From the NCBI GenBank assembly GCA_022577435.1, contig JAKOON010000017.1, positions 2,697,501 to 2,761,500 on the forward strand: a stretch of DNA of 64,000 nt. The letters run 5' to 3'. The DNA is from Embiotoca jacksoni (Eukaryota > Chordata > Actinopteri > Embiotocidae). Positions 26,150 to 55,200 of the stretch are shown here, piece by piece (the stretch's first letter is position 1; each line of letters begins with the position of its first letter). The notes under the pieces are model-generated. The model was not told the DNA's origin. It made no database searches and saw only the letters and a program-made list of their open reading frames with translations. The translations under genes and the position numbers were made by a program.

Positions 26150-26927
26150 GTATATGCAACAAAACTAAAGAGAGACAAAGAGGGGGGTTCTCTTATGAAG
26201 TTTACAAGTTCTTGGTGAGAGTATAAAACTTTGCAGCGCGCTCTTTTGGGTTGTAAACCCTGGTGAATTAGGAGCAAGGAGCCAGCAATGAAAGTTAACA
26301 TCCATCACCACCGCGACCAATAAGCTGCTCTGGCCGGCTGGCTGAGCACAGATGACGGATTCGCTGCTGTGCGGGCTTCGGTAATTCATTTTCGATAGCA
26401 GTGGTTGCTGGGATCAATACAGGAACATTAACCCAAGCGGACACTGCTGTTCTCCTGATGGCACAAGCCAAAAGCCACCATTCCCCGTTGGCAGTCAGCA
26501 AAGACACAGTTTTTAGGGTCAGTTTTTGGGGAGGGGAGAGGAGCTGCGTGCCAAGGCCACTGATCTCACAATTCATCAGTGGAGTTATGGATGGCCGTGA
26601 CCTAACAGTTGGTAAACACTGCCCGGGGAAATTATTTTATGCAATTTGCAAATGATTAGTGATGCCACTTCCCGGATTGTGGGACTATTTCTTTTTCTCC
26701 AGCATCGGGTCGAAATTCAAATGCGTTCATTTTACATAACATCGGTGTAAATGCCACGGCTTCTCACTTGGTAACAGTGTTCACATAGTTTAAGGAGCAA
26801 CTAACGACATTACAGAGGGCTACACACACACACACACACTCATCACACTTATACACACAGACACTCCACAGTGTGTTGGTGTAAACATGTCACAGAGGTG
26901 TTGGTGTTGTGATAATTATCAGCTCTA

Positions 26928-26938
26928 TACACACACGC

Positions 26939-27028
<90 letters not shown>
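26928..27028. repeat. (CA)n microsatellite
   Basis: About 50 CA units, with two CG interruptions near the left end. Confidence 0.95.
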
Positions 27029-28170
27029 AGATTTTATTCAACTCTGGAAATTATTGTGGCCATTTATGACATGAAAACCAACAACATTACGTACGTAAAC
27101 CACAAAACCAGGCCACTAACTCAAAAGCTCCGCCGCAACCGTGTATGTTTTAACTAATTGAATATAATGGAATATAGATTTTAAAGGCCAACCCCCTAAC
27201 AGGAAGCAATGCCTGAAATAAAAACATTACACGTATCGTTTATAGGTGAGATTCTATTTGACAACTTAAATGCAGTTTTATACACTCATCACTTTCAACT
27301 CAATAGGACTTATTCCTCTTTTTTTCTTTCTCTCTTTCTTGTTTTACAGCACCCAAACCCTCGATCTCAACGTGCCGCTACATCACATTCATACTGCGGG
27401 CTCCTGCAATAGGCACCAACCTATCGATGCATCCCCTGATCCATACATACTTTGACATTGACAGATTGCTGAACTGGATTGACATCAGGGAGCAGCGAGT
27501 TTCGTGCAGAAGTTTTTCTGAGGCGCCAAACATCGTGTGAGAGTTTCTGTTGGAGAGAGTTGGATTTTCGTGGCCTGAATGCGAGGGGCAAAGTTGCTGA
27601 ATGGGGTCAAAGCCTCGAGGGTGTGATGAAGTAAAACTCCACAGATTTATTCAATAACATTGGCTGGGAGGAATAAAAAAAATAACTTGTAAGAAAAAGT
27701 TTTAAGCTGAACGGCAAGACTGGACAGAAACATTTTCTGGTTGGGGAAGTGGTAATAACTGAACTGTCAAAGGTCATACATAGGAGCTGAAGCTGTCAGT
27801 CTCACGTTTTAATTTATATAATTCTCTACAAATATTGTGCATTTATGGAAAATAAAGGCTGTAAACTGCAGACCTCCTCTTCAAGATAAGTTCTGGTTTT
27901 CTCATTAAACTTGTGGCCTTGTGTGACACTTGTCAATTAATATTTAACCTTCAGCAGAGCCATCACATGTTCTGCTGGCGCCTTGTCAAAAGGTCTTATC
28001 AGAGAAAACAAGGAGCGAGTCCCGTCTTATCCATCTGCGTGCAAATGTTGCAAACTCGGCAAAGGACTGCACTTCTATCTTTTATCTAACGTGTCTAATG
28101 TAATCTTTTTTTTTTTTTAGGAATTTGTGGTTCAGTTTGCAACATGAACAACCCATGACATGGGGGCCAG

Positions 28171-28184
28171 TGACGTCAGATTGG
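28171..28184 (+). promoter_or_regulatory. onecut3: CRE plus inverted CCAAT box, onecut3 promoter
   Basis: A full CRE (TGACGTCA, 28171-28178) is followed immediately by ATTGG (inverted CCAAT, 28180-28184). Both are classic proximal promoter elements, and GC-rich DNA follows. The onecut3 start codon is about 430 bases downstream. No TATA box is evident. The transcription start is not determined. Confidence 0.45.
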
Positions 28185-28607
28185 CCCCAGACAGAGTGCG
28201 CGAGTGCGAGGATACACCACGGGGGCGCGCACATGCGCACAGGCTCGGTCTCATCTTAACATGAGCGCGGGCACGTCAATATACACACAGCGAGCAGAGC
28301 AGCGCTTTGGGTATAGTAGAAGGTGCTCTACAGCGAAAGAAATCAAGGCAGGCGCAGACACCTTCACACACCGAGCTGAGGTTTGCGGCGCAGTTCGTGT
28401 GGCGGCCGGGACCCGATCTTTTAAAACCATGCTGGATTGACTGCAGAGAGGTAACTACAATCAATGGCTTGGCTTTGAAATCGTTCAAAATTTATTGGAA
28501 AGGAGTGTGAGCTAGAGCGACAGTGGGAGAGGGAGCGGGAGAGGGAGAGAAGCGAGGGAGAGAGCGAGAGAGTGGCGAGAGGGGTGGAAATAAAGATCCT
28601 TTCAACG

Positions 28608-44466
<15,859 letters not shown>

Positions 44467-44988
44467 GAGGAGGAGAGGGCCTTCAGAGGGCTGGGGAACC
44501 AGGTTGGAACGACAGGCTACATGGGAAATTGGCTGTGAAACCTGTCTGTAACAACCCTGCCTGGCCTGGACCACCTGAATGTGTCCTCTGCCCGAAAAAT
44601 CCTTTGTGCCATGCAATCATCTTTTTTGTCAGTCAAGATTTCAAGCTCTCACCTGAAACAAGCATAATCTAAAAAGGTGTATTGTGAAGTCAGGTCCACT
44701 CTGCATTACTCACACAAGGACAATCATTGATTCTGTCTTTTTTGAAAGAAAATCATTTTTATGGCATCTGACAAAGTAAAGAGACACCAAAGATTTGATG
44801 TTTTTTGGTTGGTTTTTTTTGTTGGACGGTATTTGCATTATGCCGGCCGGCCTCCTCCCTCACCACCCAAGTAGCCACTGATTCTGCTTTTTCCCTCTCA
44901 ACTCACCTCCGTTGTGTCTGCCTCCTGACTCTCTCTCTCGCATCCCCTCTACGCCGGCACACGGAAGCAACAAGGGCGAAAGAACGGC

Positions 44989-44994
44989 AATAAA
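44989..44994 (+). terminator. onecut3: possible onecut3 poly(A) signal
   Basis: First AATAAA after the onecut3 stop codon, 523 bases downstream. Later AATAAA words exist, so this may be only a proximal signal. Confidence 0.3.
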
Positions 44995-45038
44995 TCTGAC
45001 AAGAGAACAGCACATAGCCTTATTATCAGAGCCCCATC

Positions 45039-45041
<3 letters not shown>

Positions 45042-45085
<44 letters not shown>
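45042..45085. repeat. (CA)n microsatellite
   Basis: About 22 CA units, 50 bases after the AATAAA at 44989. Confidence 0.95.
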
Positions 45086-45086
<1 letters not shown>

Positions 45087-45647
45087 GGCCGTCATAAAGA
45101 AAACAACGCAGCCTATGAAAAAAACAACAAGGCTTTCCAATTCTCCGCCTCTACCTCCCCCTCCTCCTGTAGTCTCCTTCATTCCTCGGCCAAAGGTATT
45201 CCCTGATGGCCAGCCATTTCAGAGAGCAGCTCAGCCTGATCATACAGCAAACTAATGAATTGAAAAATGAATCGATGCAGACGGAGAGAGCGGGGCCTTG
45301 ACCCCTCCTGAAGGTGAAACTCAAGACGCTTGGCAGTAGATACTCAGGTCTTCCAGGCCCAGGTCTATATTTTTTGCACAGATGTTGGAGGCCTGTAGGG
45401 AGACATGTCATTGTTACTCTTAGCCTGAGCCTAGAGTCTGTGTTTCGCTGACCAACAGGAGAGGCGGGTGAGATGTCTGGACATGCTCTTTGTTCTGCTG
45501 GGAGCTTTCCCTCTAATCAATAACTGAGAACCAAACGATGACAACAACACGCTCGGGCATCCGGCCAACTACATTACAGCTGCATATGAAAAGCAGAATG
45601 TAAGAGGAGCACATGGAACCCGGTGGAGATGGGGACACAAAGGCCTC

Positions 45648-45687
45648 ACTACTACTACTACAGCAGCAGCAGCAGCAGCAGCAGCAC
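45648..45687. repeat. compound (CTA)n(CAG)n trinucleotide repeat
   Basis: About 4-5 CTA units passing into 8 CAG units. Not in a supported reading frame. Confidence 0.9.
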
Positions 45688-47145
45688 ACTTCTCCATCCC
45701 GGTTCTGCCTGCGCTGGCAGAGCAACAGTGCCCCCTGCTGTTGATAGCAGAGACCTGTATCCAGCAGAGGGAGGGGGTTTCGGAGTGGAGGAGAGGGAGG
45801 GAAGAGCCACTAGATGCTGAGGAGAAGTCACGGCACAACACATTCAGGCCCTCACAGCTCTTTGAAGGCAGATCAATAGCCAACCATTATCCTATTGTTG
45901 TTCCTCATCCAACCAGCACTGGTGAAGCCGGAGGAGGGGGATGGTTAAACTGAATGCTGAAAATGCAGGGATTTAGCAAAGGCAGGGATTTATTTTAGGC
46001 AATCCAGATCTGACAAGAATCAACAAAATATAGAAATTACACAAAGAGGGGAGAGAACAGTACAATAGACTCAAATGTAACGGAGAGGCATAGTGATACA
46101 GACACATCCAAGGTGCAGCGGAGGTTTAATTTTTTAATTTTTAATTTTATTTTAGGAGGCCTCATATTTTGTCAAATCATTTTTCCATTCATCCATTTCA
46201 TCAAAAGCTGTCGACAGATGTGATTCAAAGCAAATCTTCTGGTTATTCCCACACAAGGGTTATCAGTAGCTAACCCAAAGCTAACCACCACACTCAGCTG
46301 TTCAAATGCTACAACAATTAGTGCCAATGCTTACTGCCTTAATGCGAGTCAGAGAATATGGTACTAGGGTTAACACACAGCTACAGTGCGCCCCCACTGA
46401 CGACGGGCGGTGTGTGTGTGTGCCATAGCAACCAACAATCAGCTTTTAACTGAATTAAAATATACTTTTTTAGTAAAAAAAATGGAAAAAAAGAATCAGA
46501 TTTTAAGGCGTACAATAACCAAACCTCAAATGACAAAGATACCACACATACAGTGTGGGTTACAAACACAATGGAAAATGTCTCCAACATATAGCTGGAC
46601 AGAAAATCTCTCATTCTATCTTTGGTTCTCTCTACCTCCTCTGTCCCTGGAACCCCATTGCCCCTTCCCTCTCCCTTCCCTCTTCCTCTCTCTATTGATG
46701 CGGGTATTTAATTAGTACCATAGACACAAAGTTTCTATTTCTTGTTACTATTGTGCTCTGTTGTGCATAAGTAAGGCACCTTGTTGATAAATCAAAAACA
46801 AAAAAGGAAGGACTTTTTAAAAGGAGAAAAAAAAGAGGGATGCAAGGACCGAGGCCGATGAAGGACGTTTTTTTTTTCTTTTGATTTTTGAAGTCTGTGT
46901 GAATATAGACTTGGAGGAGACATTTACCACAAGAAAGAGAGAAAAAAAAAAGAAGAAAAACAGGGAGCTGCTGAAGAGAAGAATAAATGACGGACGCTTT
47001 CTCTCTTTTGGCATTTCATGTCAGAACTGTGGTACTCTCAGCCCCCTTTATGCTGAGCCCCAAGAATGGGGCAAAACGGAGAGGTGGAACAAAACGTGAC
47101 CTCCAAATGTCCTGGCTGACTCAGTGTTTTATTGAAGGGTGGGGG

Positions 47146-47166
47146 GTTGGTGGTGGTGGTGGTGGT

Positions 47167-47222
<56 letters not shown>

Positions 47223-47226
47223 TGTG
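47146..47226. repeat. compound (GGT)n(GT)n repeat
   Basis: Several GGT units then about 25 GT units, followed by a guanine-rich stretch to 47241. Confidence 0.9.
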
Positions 47227-47693
47227 AGGGGGGGAGGGGGTTGAAGCTCGGGACTCAATAGTTATCTGTATGGTCTTAAGATGCAACTGTAGCATTTCCA
47301 ACGATGTAGTCAGATTAGCGTTGCAGATTAGATAAGAGATGGTCATTGTAGAGGAGTTGATCAGGATGTACTGACTAACTTCACGTTGCTGTAAGCAGTG
47401 AGTTAAAGTCGCCAAAGGAAGACGAGCTTAAATTGACTTGTGGTATACAGTTCAGTGAGAATAGGTAAATAGCTAGATTCAGCTCTAGGTATTAAGCTGA
47501 CAAAATGACATTTGTTTGTAGTGAGAACCAATGTGGCTACCTCACTAAGCTGAGTGGTTTGTGAAACCGCCACTAATACCAAAGATACTGCAGCCTACCA
47601 GTCACAAACTGCCTAGGGGGACACAAACCAAAAATAAGAGCCCCCCTCTTTGCCCAAAAACTGTTACAGACAGATACATTGACAATATTACAG

Positions 47694-47698
<5 letters not shown>

Positions 47699-47741
<43 letters not shown>
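47699..47741. repeat. (CA)n microsatellite
   Basis: About 20 CA units with a CGCGCG head. Confidence 0.9.
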
Positions 47742-47864
47742 TTGTACTAACAGCGCAGTCAGACTGCATCATGCCACATTGGAGGAGGTGGCTGCCTTGC
47801 AGACAGAGTTGAGTGCCTTTTCCCTTCAACCACGGGTGGGACTGCACTGAACACATGCTCACAC

Positions 47865-47869
47865 ATGCG

Positions 47870-47931
<62 letters not shown>
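47865..47931. repeat. (CA)n microsatellite
   Basis: About 32 CA units; GCATATGCATGCAT follows. Confidence 0.95.
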
Positions 47932-47932
<1 letters not shown>

Positions 47933-50397
47933 CCATGCATATGCATGCATAGAGCTGCACACCCATTCACAAACATGCACTCACACAGACAATGCACCCA
48001 TAATTGGATGGACAGAAAGGGGGGCCAAAGAGAGGGACACAGAGTGGGGGCTGTGTCAGCATTTCCTCCCATATTGACTTTCCATCTTGATACACTAGAA
48101 TACAAGCACTTTATCATGTAGAAAGTCTATAAAACATTTTCTATACACTATTTATTTGAAACAAAATTATATGTTCCTCCTCGATCTGTCAGAGTCTTTG
48201 TTACTGTATCGTTGATCTTCTTCTATAGCTCTCAGCCTTGGTGTTTTTTTCTTTTTTGCTCTCTGCCCGGTGTGCTTACAATCCCGGCTGCTTTACCTCT
48301 TTCGCATCAGAGATATTTTTGTGTAACAGAGAAAGAGGGGGGTAAAAGAGGCCGTGGCTTTAAGCACTTGGAGGGCTGTAGTTGTAAAACTTTACCACTA
48401 AATGTGTCTCTCTCTCTCTCTTTCTCCACTTTGTGCAAGCACAGAGGCTGCACTAGAAACGTGTGGAAGACTCACTGACAGTTTATAGACACAAACTCTC
48501 CTCCCTCCACCTTGTCTGTCCAGTCAACCTTTCCCCCTGGCTAGTGCTACGACTCGGTAGGCGTGTGTTGACAATTAATTCTGAAATACCTCAAAAACCT
48601 TTCATGTAAACTTTATGTAATTTAAACTGAAAATAATACTGCTAATGATAACAATGATTATGAAACTATGATACTATGATAGTTAGTTTTGGAACTTGTG
48701 ACTTGAAGCTTTATACTGTTAAATTCCTTTTATTTGTTTGCTTATTTTTCTCGTACGTTCTCTCGTTTGTTTTTGCTACGGCATGTACTTACTGTTTTCA
48801 TAAAGGAAAAGACATTGTGAATGTTTCTGTGGAGGGTTACACGAGAAAATAAGATACAGAAGAAGAAGGCTGGAACTGAGAGAGATGGGCGAGAGCTATT
48901 CACTTCAGATGTGTAGTTCAAAGCTCTCTCACAGGCGGGTGCATTCAAAGAAAGAAAAAAAAACACAAAAAAAGAAAGAAAGAAATGACAAAAATATGAT
49001 TTGGGCTGAATTATAAAACCAAAAATTTGATGTTAAACCAAAGGAGGAATAACCTTATATTTCTTGTTAGCTTTCTTCTGCCTTTAAGTTGTCTTTTCTC
49101 TGAAAAAGAAAAAAAAAAGTTTCACAGTTACTTTTGAAGGTTCCTGGGTGTGTTCAAGTGCTCCTGATGTTCTTAGAATATTAAAGACCAGCACCTCCTA
49201 TTGAAAAGAAGGTGCGCTTTTTTCTTTTGTGCATGGATATTGTATAACTGTATAGAAACCAACAGGAATGACCTGTGATTTTGTGGGGAGAGGAGGATGG
49301 AAAGACTTGGGAGTGGGTGGAGAAGGGGTGGGGGATATTTTGGTTATCAAAATAAACACAAAAAAAAAAGGGTGGGAGGATTTGGGTTTTAGGCGTTGGA
49401 GGGGTCCTTGTTTTTAGAATTTCCGTCACTGTTGGATTCACTGGTTGTGTGCATGTGTTGTTGCAACCCTTCCTCTTTCCCCATGTTTCTTTGATGTATA
49501 TAAATCCAGACAGTAGGGGGCAGTGTGTGCTGGGGGAGGTCAAACTCCTCTCCTCCCAATCAATAGCATTCAATCTTCATTCCTCAGCTTGTGGTCCTCA
49601 CTCGGGTCCTGCAAAGTGTGTCTTGCTTTTCCAAAGACGGGCTGTTTACTTGGAGTTAATCAGAGGGACACACGCAGACCCGAGCCGGCCTTGAATATAC
49701 CTGTATGTCTGTCTACATGCTTTTCTTCAATCTGTGTATATGTGTTCATTTGTACCTATGTGGAAGACAAAGTGTTTTCTATTTTATGTTCCTTTGCTAT
49801 GGGTTGCAATATTTGTCATGCAAAAATTTGAAACCATTTCTTACTGACTGACCGACCAACCGACCGCAGGACCATCCGGCAACTGCTCATCCAACCCGAA
49901 ATGTCGCCAGCATTTACTGTCAAACAGCATGTGCGTGTGTCATTTCGCTGTGGGATCGAACAGGTTGCCAATGGGACTGATGTGGACACCCCCAGTCACA
50001 CTGTGCTCTCCCTCTTCTGTTACCTGTTAATCAATCAGAACCAAGTGTCTTTGTGATGGTAGAAGACAATCAGTTTCAAAACAAGAAAAAAGGTAGAGAG
50101 AGGGCAGGCCAGTGGGGAGGAGGAAAGGGGAGGATGGACGAACAAAATCACGGGAAAAGAGGCTCTCTGGATCGTGACGAGCTGTAGTGCCCGACTGCCA
50201 AACGACTGCCCCGGCCCATCCCCCACTCACTCGTTCATCTCACATCCCATCACAGCCAAATCTGACCGCAGTGCTCAAACTCAAGAAATGGGACGCTCCA
50301 AAACCAACACTCATTAGACATGTTAAATCCACACCCTCATTCCCCCTCTCACTTTTTGCTCTGCTTCACCTCCTGCTGCTGTGTAGTGCACTGCAGG

Positions 50398-50398
<1 letters not shown>

Positions 50399-50483
<85 letters not shown>

Positions 50484-50489
50484 CACACA
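50399..50489. repeat. (CA)n microsatellite
   Basis: About 45 CA units with one AA interruption. Confidence 0.95.
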
Positions 50490-51291
50490 AAAAGAAGAGC
50501 TGTGGTGCAAAGACCATATTTCCCATCACCCACAACTTCCTGCTAATCTAATGATGATGTAACCAGCCGCGAGGAATAAAAATGGCTCCGGTTGGTGGCT
50601 TTTGCACAGAGAACTATGCAAACACCTGACCCCCCCAATCTTAATCGTTGCTGCTGGGTCAGAGTGTATAACCCTCAACCCCCCCCCCACCTCTCGACAT
50701 TTACTTCCCTTATACTTTGACCTCCATGACCTTTTACCGCCCAACCACCCACCCATCCCATGAGCCCAGTGTGGGCGGAGCAACCCCAGTCACTCAGGGT
50801 ATGGTAGAGAGTGTCTGGGGAGAGAAGAGCACTACAGCGCCCCATGTTTCACCAGACTGATGTCACATAGCTTTACATGAATGCCCCAAACTGCCACTGA
50901 CATCAAAATGGAGTCCATGCAGATGTTTGCAAGCTAATCCTCCCCCGCTCATGGCTCCATTGTTCGACAATGTTTGACTGTCTTTGTCCCCAGCGCCAAG
51001 GAAGGGCCACAATCAATGCAAAGACACTTACATTGTACTTACTTAAGTTTACAAAGTTGTCTGGAGATGGTGGCTTATATTGCACTTGGACAGACAGACA
51101 GACACACAAACAGACATAGGCACATGCTGGAGAGGGTGAGTCTGCCTTTTGAGAGTGTTTGCTGAAACCAAAGATGAAATCAGAGGTATGACAATCTGGC
51201 TGCCAAACCTAGAAGACAATGTTCAGCTCTCTGGGCTGCTCTACGGGTCCTGTTATTAACCGGCCATGTGGACATTCCACGTATTGCACTT

Positions 51292-51292
<1 letters not shown>

Positions 51293-51359
<67 letters not shown>
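51293..51359. repeat. (CA)n microsatellite
   Basis: About 33 CA units. Confidence 0.95.
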
Positions 51360-51361
<2 letters not shown>

Positions 51362-51848
51362 ATGTGCATTCACATTACCCTGGTGGAAACCATTTATACA
51401 CACACAAACACCTCCACCCACACAGAAACGAGGGATAAATCACGTCTGATCAGGGAGCCTCTTTTCCCTCCTCCCACTGCAGAAGCCGGAGAGCCTGTGG
51501 AGGACTTTTAGTTTCACTCTAGTTGAGACTTTTGAGAAGAAAAAAAATCTGAGTAATAACTGTTACAGAAAAATAAAAACTTAAAAGGATAATATGGGTA
51601 AATTGCGTGTTTTGAAATAAATTAACAAATAAAACAATTGTAAAACAAAGCGCTGCTGATGGTTTATTGTGTTGGGTTTGATCTTCATAGGAAATTCCCG
51701 GTGACATGAGGTGTTAGAAATTAGATTTTTACCCCAACAGTCTTACACAGCAAATATAAGAGATATTCATACAGAGGTGAACTGTCAATGTAAAGGTAAT
51801 AAACAAGATTCATGGTGCATCATATATTTTGTATTTTATATGATTTAC

Positions 51849-51854
51849 TTTATT
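51849..51854 (-). terminator. poly(A) signal of the flippase gene
   Basis: TTTATT on the plus strand, that is AATAAA on the minus strand, 190 bases after the flippase stop codon. A second copy lies at 51663-51668. Confidence 0.55.
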
Positions 51855-52043
51855 GGAAAACAGTAGCCATACAGCAGTGTGATGGCATCACTAAGAATTG
51901 CCCACAAAAACATGTTTGAAATACAGAAACATAATGAGTCCCCTATTCGATTGTATGTTACAGAAATATTCAATATGATCACAGTGTTCAATAGAAAGCT
52001 TTAAATGTATTACTCATTATTTATGCACCGTTTGGATGCATCA

Positions 52044-52247
52044 TTATTGGCCTTGCGAGTCAGTAAGGTTACCAGCTGCAGTCACCTTCTCATCCACTGT
52101 CACTGCTGTGCTGCTGATGCTGGTCGCCGAGGTGATGAGGCGTCCAGGCGCGGCTCCCTGAGAGACAGCATAGGATGAACGGCGGAGAGACGTCCCTCTG
52201 CTGAACTTTGACCTCAGTTCCACTGGCTGGGGGGATATGCTGTGGAC
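52044..52247 (-). CDS. atp8b3: flippase last coding exon
   Basis: 67 residues of cytosolic C-terminal tail, rich in Ser, Thr and Arg, containing RGTSLRRSSYAVSQ. This resembles the RRGVSTRRSAYAFSHQ tail segment of ATP8B1, which is part of the autoinhibitory region. Stop TAA at 52044-52046. Confidence 0.88.
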   Translation of the reverse strand, partial: VHSISPQPVELRSKFSRGTSLRRSSYAVSQGAAPGRLITSATSISSTAVTVDEKVTAAGNLTDSQGQ

Positions 52248-55200
52248 CTAGACCACAAACTCAAATTAGTACACAGGATGCTAAAATCTTTTCCCACACT
52301 AACAAAAACAGACTGCAAAATTCTGTAATTTGACCCCCAAAATGAACATTGTCATGACAACGGTACCCAACAGCAGCAAGCACAGTCTCCTTTCAGAGCA
52401 GAGCAGCATCTGACATGAGAATGATAACCAAGAATAATTCAGAAAAAAAAAAAAAAAGGTAATTGGTGAATTTTTTCCAGACTGTTTGAAATTGTACTAC
52501 AAGGACCACTGTTGTGGGTGCTTAGTTGTCCCATCAAAATCTAAATGATTATTATTATATCATTTCTTTTCTTTTTTTAGGTGGGGGGGGGGGGGAGGGC
52601 TTTAATGCCTTTGTTAGAGATTTTGCAAGGAGACATGTGACAGGAAATGATGAGACAGATGTGAAACTCTATTGTACTCTAAAATGCACCAACACATGCA
52701 GAATATCTCACCTTGTGTATGTCATGAATGGTGAGAATGATATTGAGGGCATGAGCGGTTACTGACGGCAAAACAGCAGTCCAGGCAGTGAGCACAGCTG
52801 TGAGCCACACAACTGGATCGATGAAGGCCTTATCAGACACACCTGATGAAAAGAACATGGGGAGCAATTAAACCTGTCCACAGGAGTAGAGACAGATCCT
52901 TATTTCCTTCAAGATCAACAGAAAACCAGATTAAATAACCAGTGAAAGTGATCTGTCTTGTTGTGCGGTTGTATATTGTTGTCTGCATTTGATATTATTG
53001 GTCTCCATCTGAGCTGAACTCAGTGGTTATTCCAGTAATTGGGTGTTAAAATGGCCACAGCCAGGAGCAACAACAAAGAACAGGCCTGCGCTGGATGCTG
53101 TAGAATGGTACCGAGAAAGAAATAGTCGCTGGGTGATTTCTTAAAAAGGCGGGAGTTGTGGGTGATCCTGTTGCAGATGAAGAACAGCACCACGGAGACA
53201 CACACCGCTGCTATATTGAACTTCGTCCAGTACCTGATCTGCAGCACAATCTGACAAACAGAACAACTGTTATCAGAGGAGAGCAGTATGTCTGAGTAAG
53301 CAGAACAGTAGATATCAGGAAAGCTACTCTTAAAAAATGTTTGATTCAGAAATGAGGTGCAAATGTAAAATTGATACACCACATTCCTGCAACAAAATCG
53401 GCAAGATTTGTTTTAAATAGAAAACAATGAAGTAAAAGAGAAGAGAATAGAACAGAACATCACATTTATACTGAATATATTCATAAATCACCTACATATT
53501 ATTTAAAAAAAAAAAAAGATTGTGTGAATGAAACTCTTTACTCTGAATATGATATGATTTAGTGTGTATATAATAACATCACAAAATTAAATTGATAATT
53601 CAATATCTGTGCAATATTCCCCATTTGTTTTTACTTCACACTTTGACATCATCTTTACAAAATCATATAAAAAATGTTCTACTCTGGGATAACAAGTGAC
53701 TCGCATCTGTGGAAAAAGGTGATGCTGACCTCAATTGTGGCAGTGAACGTGGCTGCCATGGCGACAGTGACTGCCATGGTCTGGTAGTCATAGTCAGTGT
53801 TGTAGAAAACTCCACATGGGATGAAGAAGAGCACAAACGATGAGTAGACGGCATACAGGAGCGACAAGGACAACATCAGAGGGCTGGAAAGCTCCTGTCT
53901 CTGTCCACACTTGTACAGCTCAGGCAATTTTAAGCTCCTTTCTGCATTAACATCCTGCAACACAAACAGGCAGGGTTCACTGTTATATTATTCATCTTTA
54001 TCTGACTATCCAGTTAAGATAAAACTCCATCTCACCTGTTCAAAAATGGCCAGGCACATTATTGGGGATGCTGTGTAGAAGACAGTGTAGAAAGCGATGA
54101 ACCAAGGCTCATACAAAGACTGCGGGAAAAATAGACAGTGGAATAAGGCAGAAAGTTGTCACCATGTTCATAATGTGACTGTAAGGCTCTATATAATCCA
54201 TGTGTTTCTAACCTGAGCACTGAAGCCACTGAAGAGACCAAACCATACATGCACGAGTGCAAAGCCACAGGTCTTATACAGGAAGTAGCGCAGGAAGAGG
54301 GAAATGCGACGATAGGACCAGCGGCCGTGGACCAGCAGCAGTCTCTGCAGAAAGCTGAACTGTGACAGAGCGAAGTCTGCATTCTGCACTGCCTGACCTC
54401 CCTCCACCCCTGCGAGACCAACACCAATGTGAGCCGCTGGCGTTGTGGGAGGACAACAGAGAACAAGAAGAGGTAGAAAAAAAAAAAATTGAAAATGTGA
54501 ACAGAAATCAGAACACGCCGATTCATTACACGCTTTGTTTACATCTTACAACTACAAAAAAAAAAAACATTTAGTCAGACATATTTTCATTTAACCTGAC
54601 TTACTCTTGATCATGTTTACATCATTGGCTCCATCACCGATAGACATGGTGACTGAGCTGGTGTGTTTCCTGACCAACTTGATGATTTCAGCCTTCTGTG
54701 CAGGTGTTACACGGCAGCAAAGCACCGACTGACACTCCTCTGCCAGGCTCATGAATGTGGCCCCCCATTCAGGTCTCTGGTCAAACTCTGCCTGTAGTAA
54801 AACACCATCAAACAGCTCATCTTAGGTGCTGACTTTAAACCCACCTACCTTCATGGATGTTTGAAAAAGTCGCCATCTTTGATTTGGGGTTTGAGATGGG
54901 CTCTGATGACCTGTTAAACATTTTTATACATGCCTAGTAGCGTTTCTTTAAATATCATGACTGAAATAAGCAGTAAACACTGGCTGAGCATTTACACTTT
55001 TGGAGAGGAGGATAGGGGGCAGGGGGGATTGAGGCAAGGACAAGGATCTGTGCATACCAGTGGTGTTTAAAGTACCTGAAAACCACACCTGTGTAAAAGC
55101 AAAGAGGATTTTTCTCTCTTGGAGGAAACTTCTAAATGTGTCATTTTGATGAACAGAAATTAATTGTTTTTGGTTTAATTAATGCCTGAGAGGTACAATA

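Larger units (their letters stand above)
44467..52043. other. convergent intergenic / 3'UTR region
   Basis: Lies between the ends of onecut3 (plus) and the flippase (minus). No coding region is supported. The left part is probably the onecut3 3'UTR: AATAAA signals occur at 44989-44994, 46982-46987 and 49351-49356, and ONECUT 3'UTRs are usually long, so I cannot say which is used. Microsatellites are dense. The right edge holds the flippase poly(A) signal. Confidence 0.6.

Noticed and set aside
28572..28607. Upstream extension of the onecut3 frame to a GTG at 28572
   Set aside because: It has no ATG, and the family N-terminus (MEL...) matches the ATG at 28608.
48960..48990. A-rich GAAA repeats suspected as a retroposon tail
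   Set aside because: No SINE, LINE or processed gene body was seen next to them.
52817..52822. ATCGAT in the flippase exon as a regulatory site
   Set aside because: It lies in a coding exon (Phe-Ile-Asp codons) and is isolated from the onecut3 clusters; probably coincidental.
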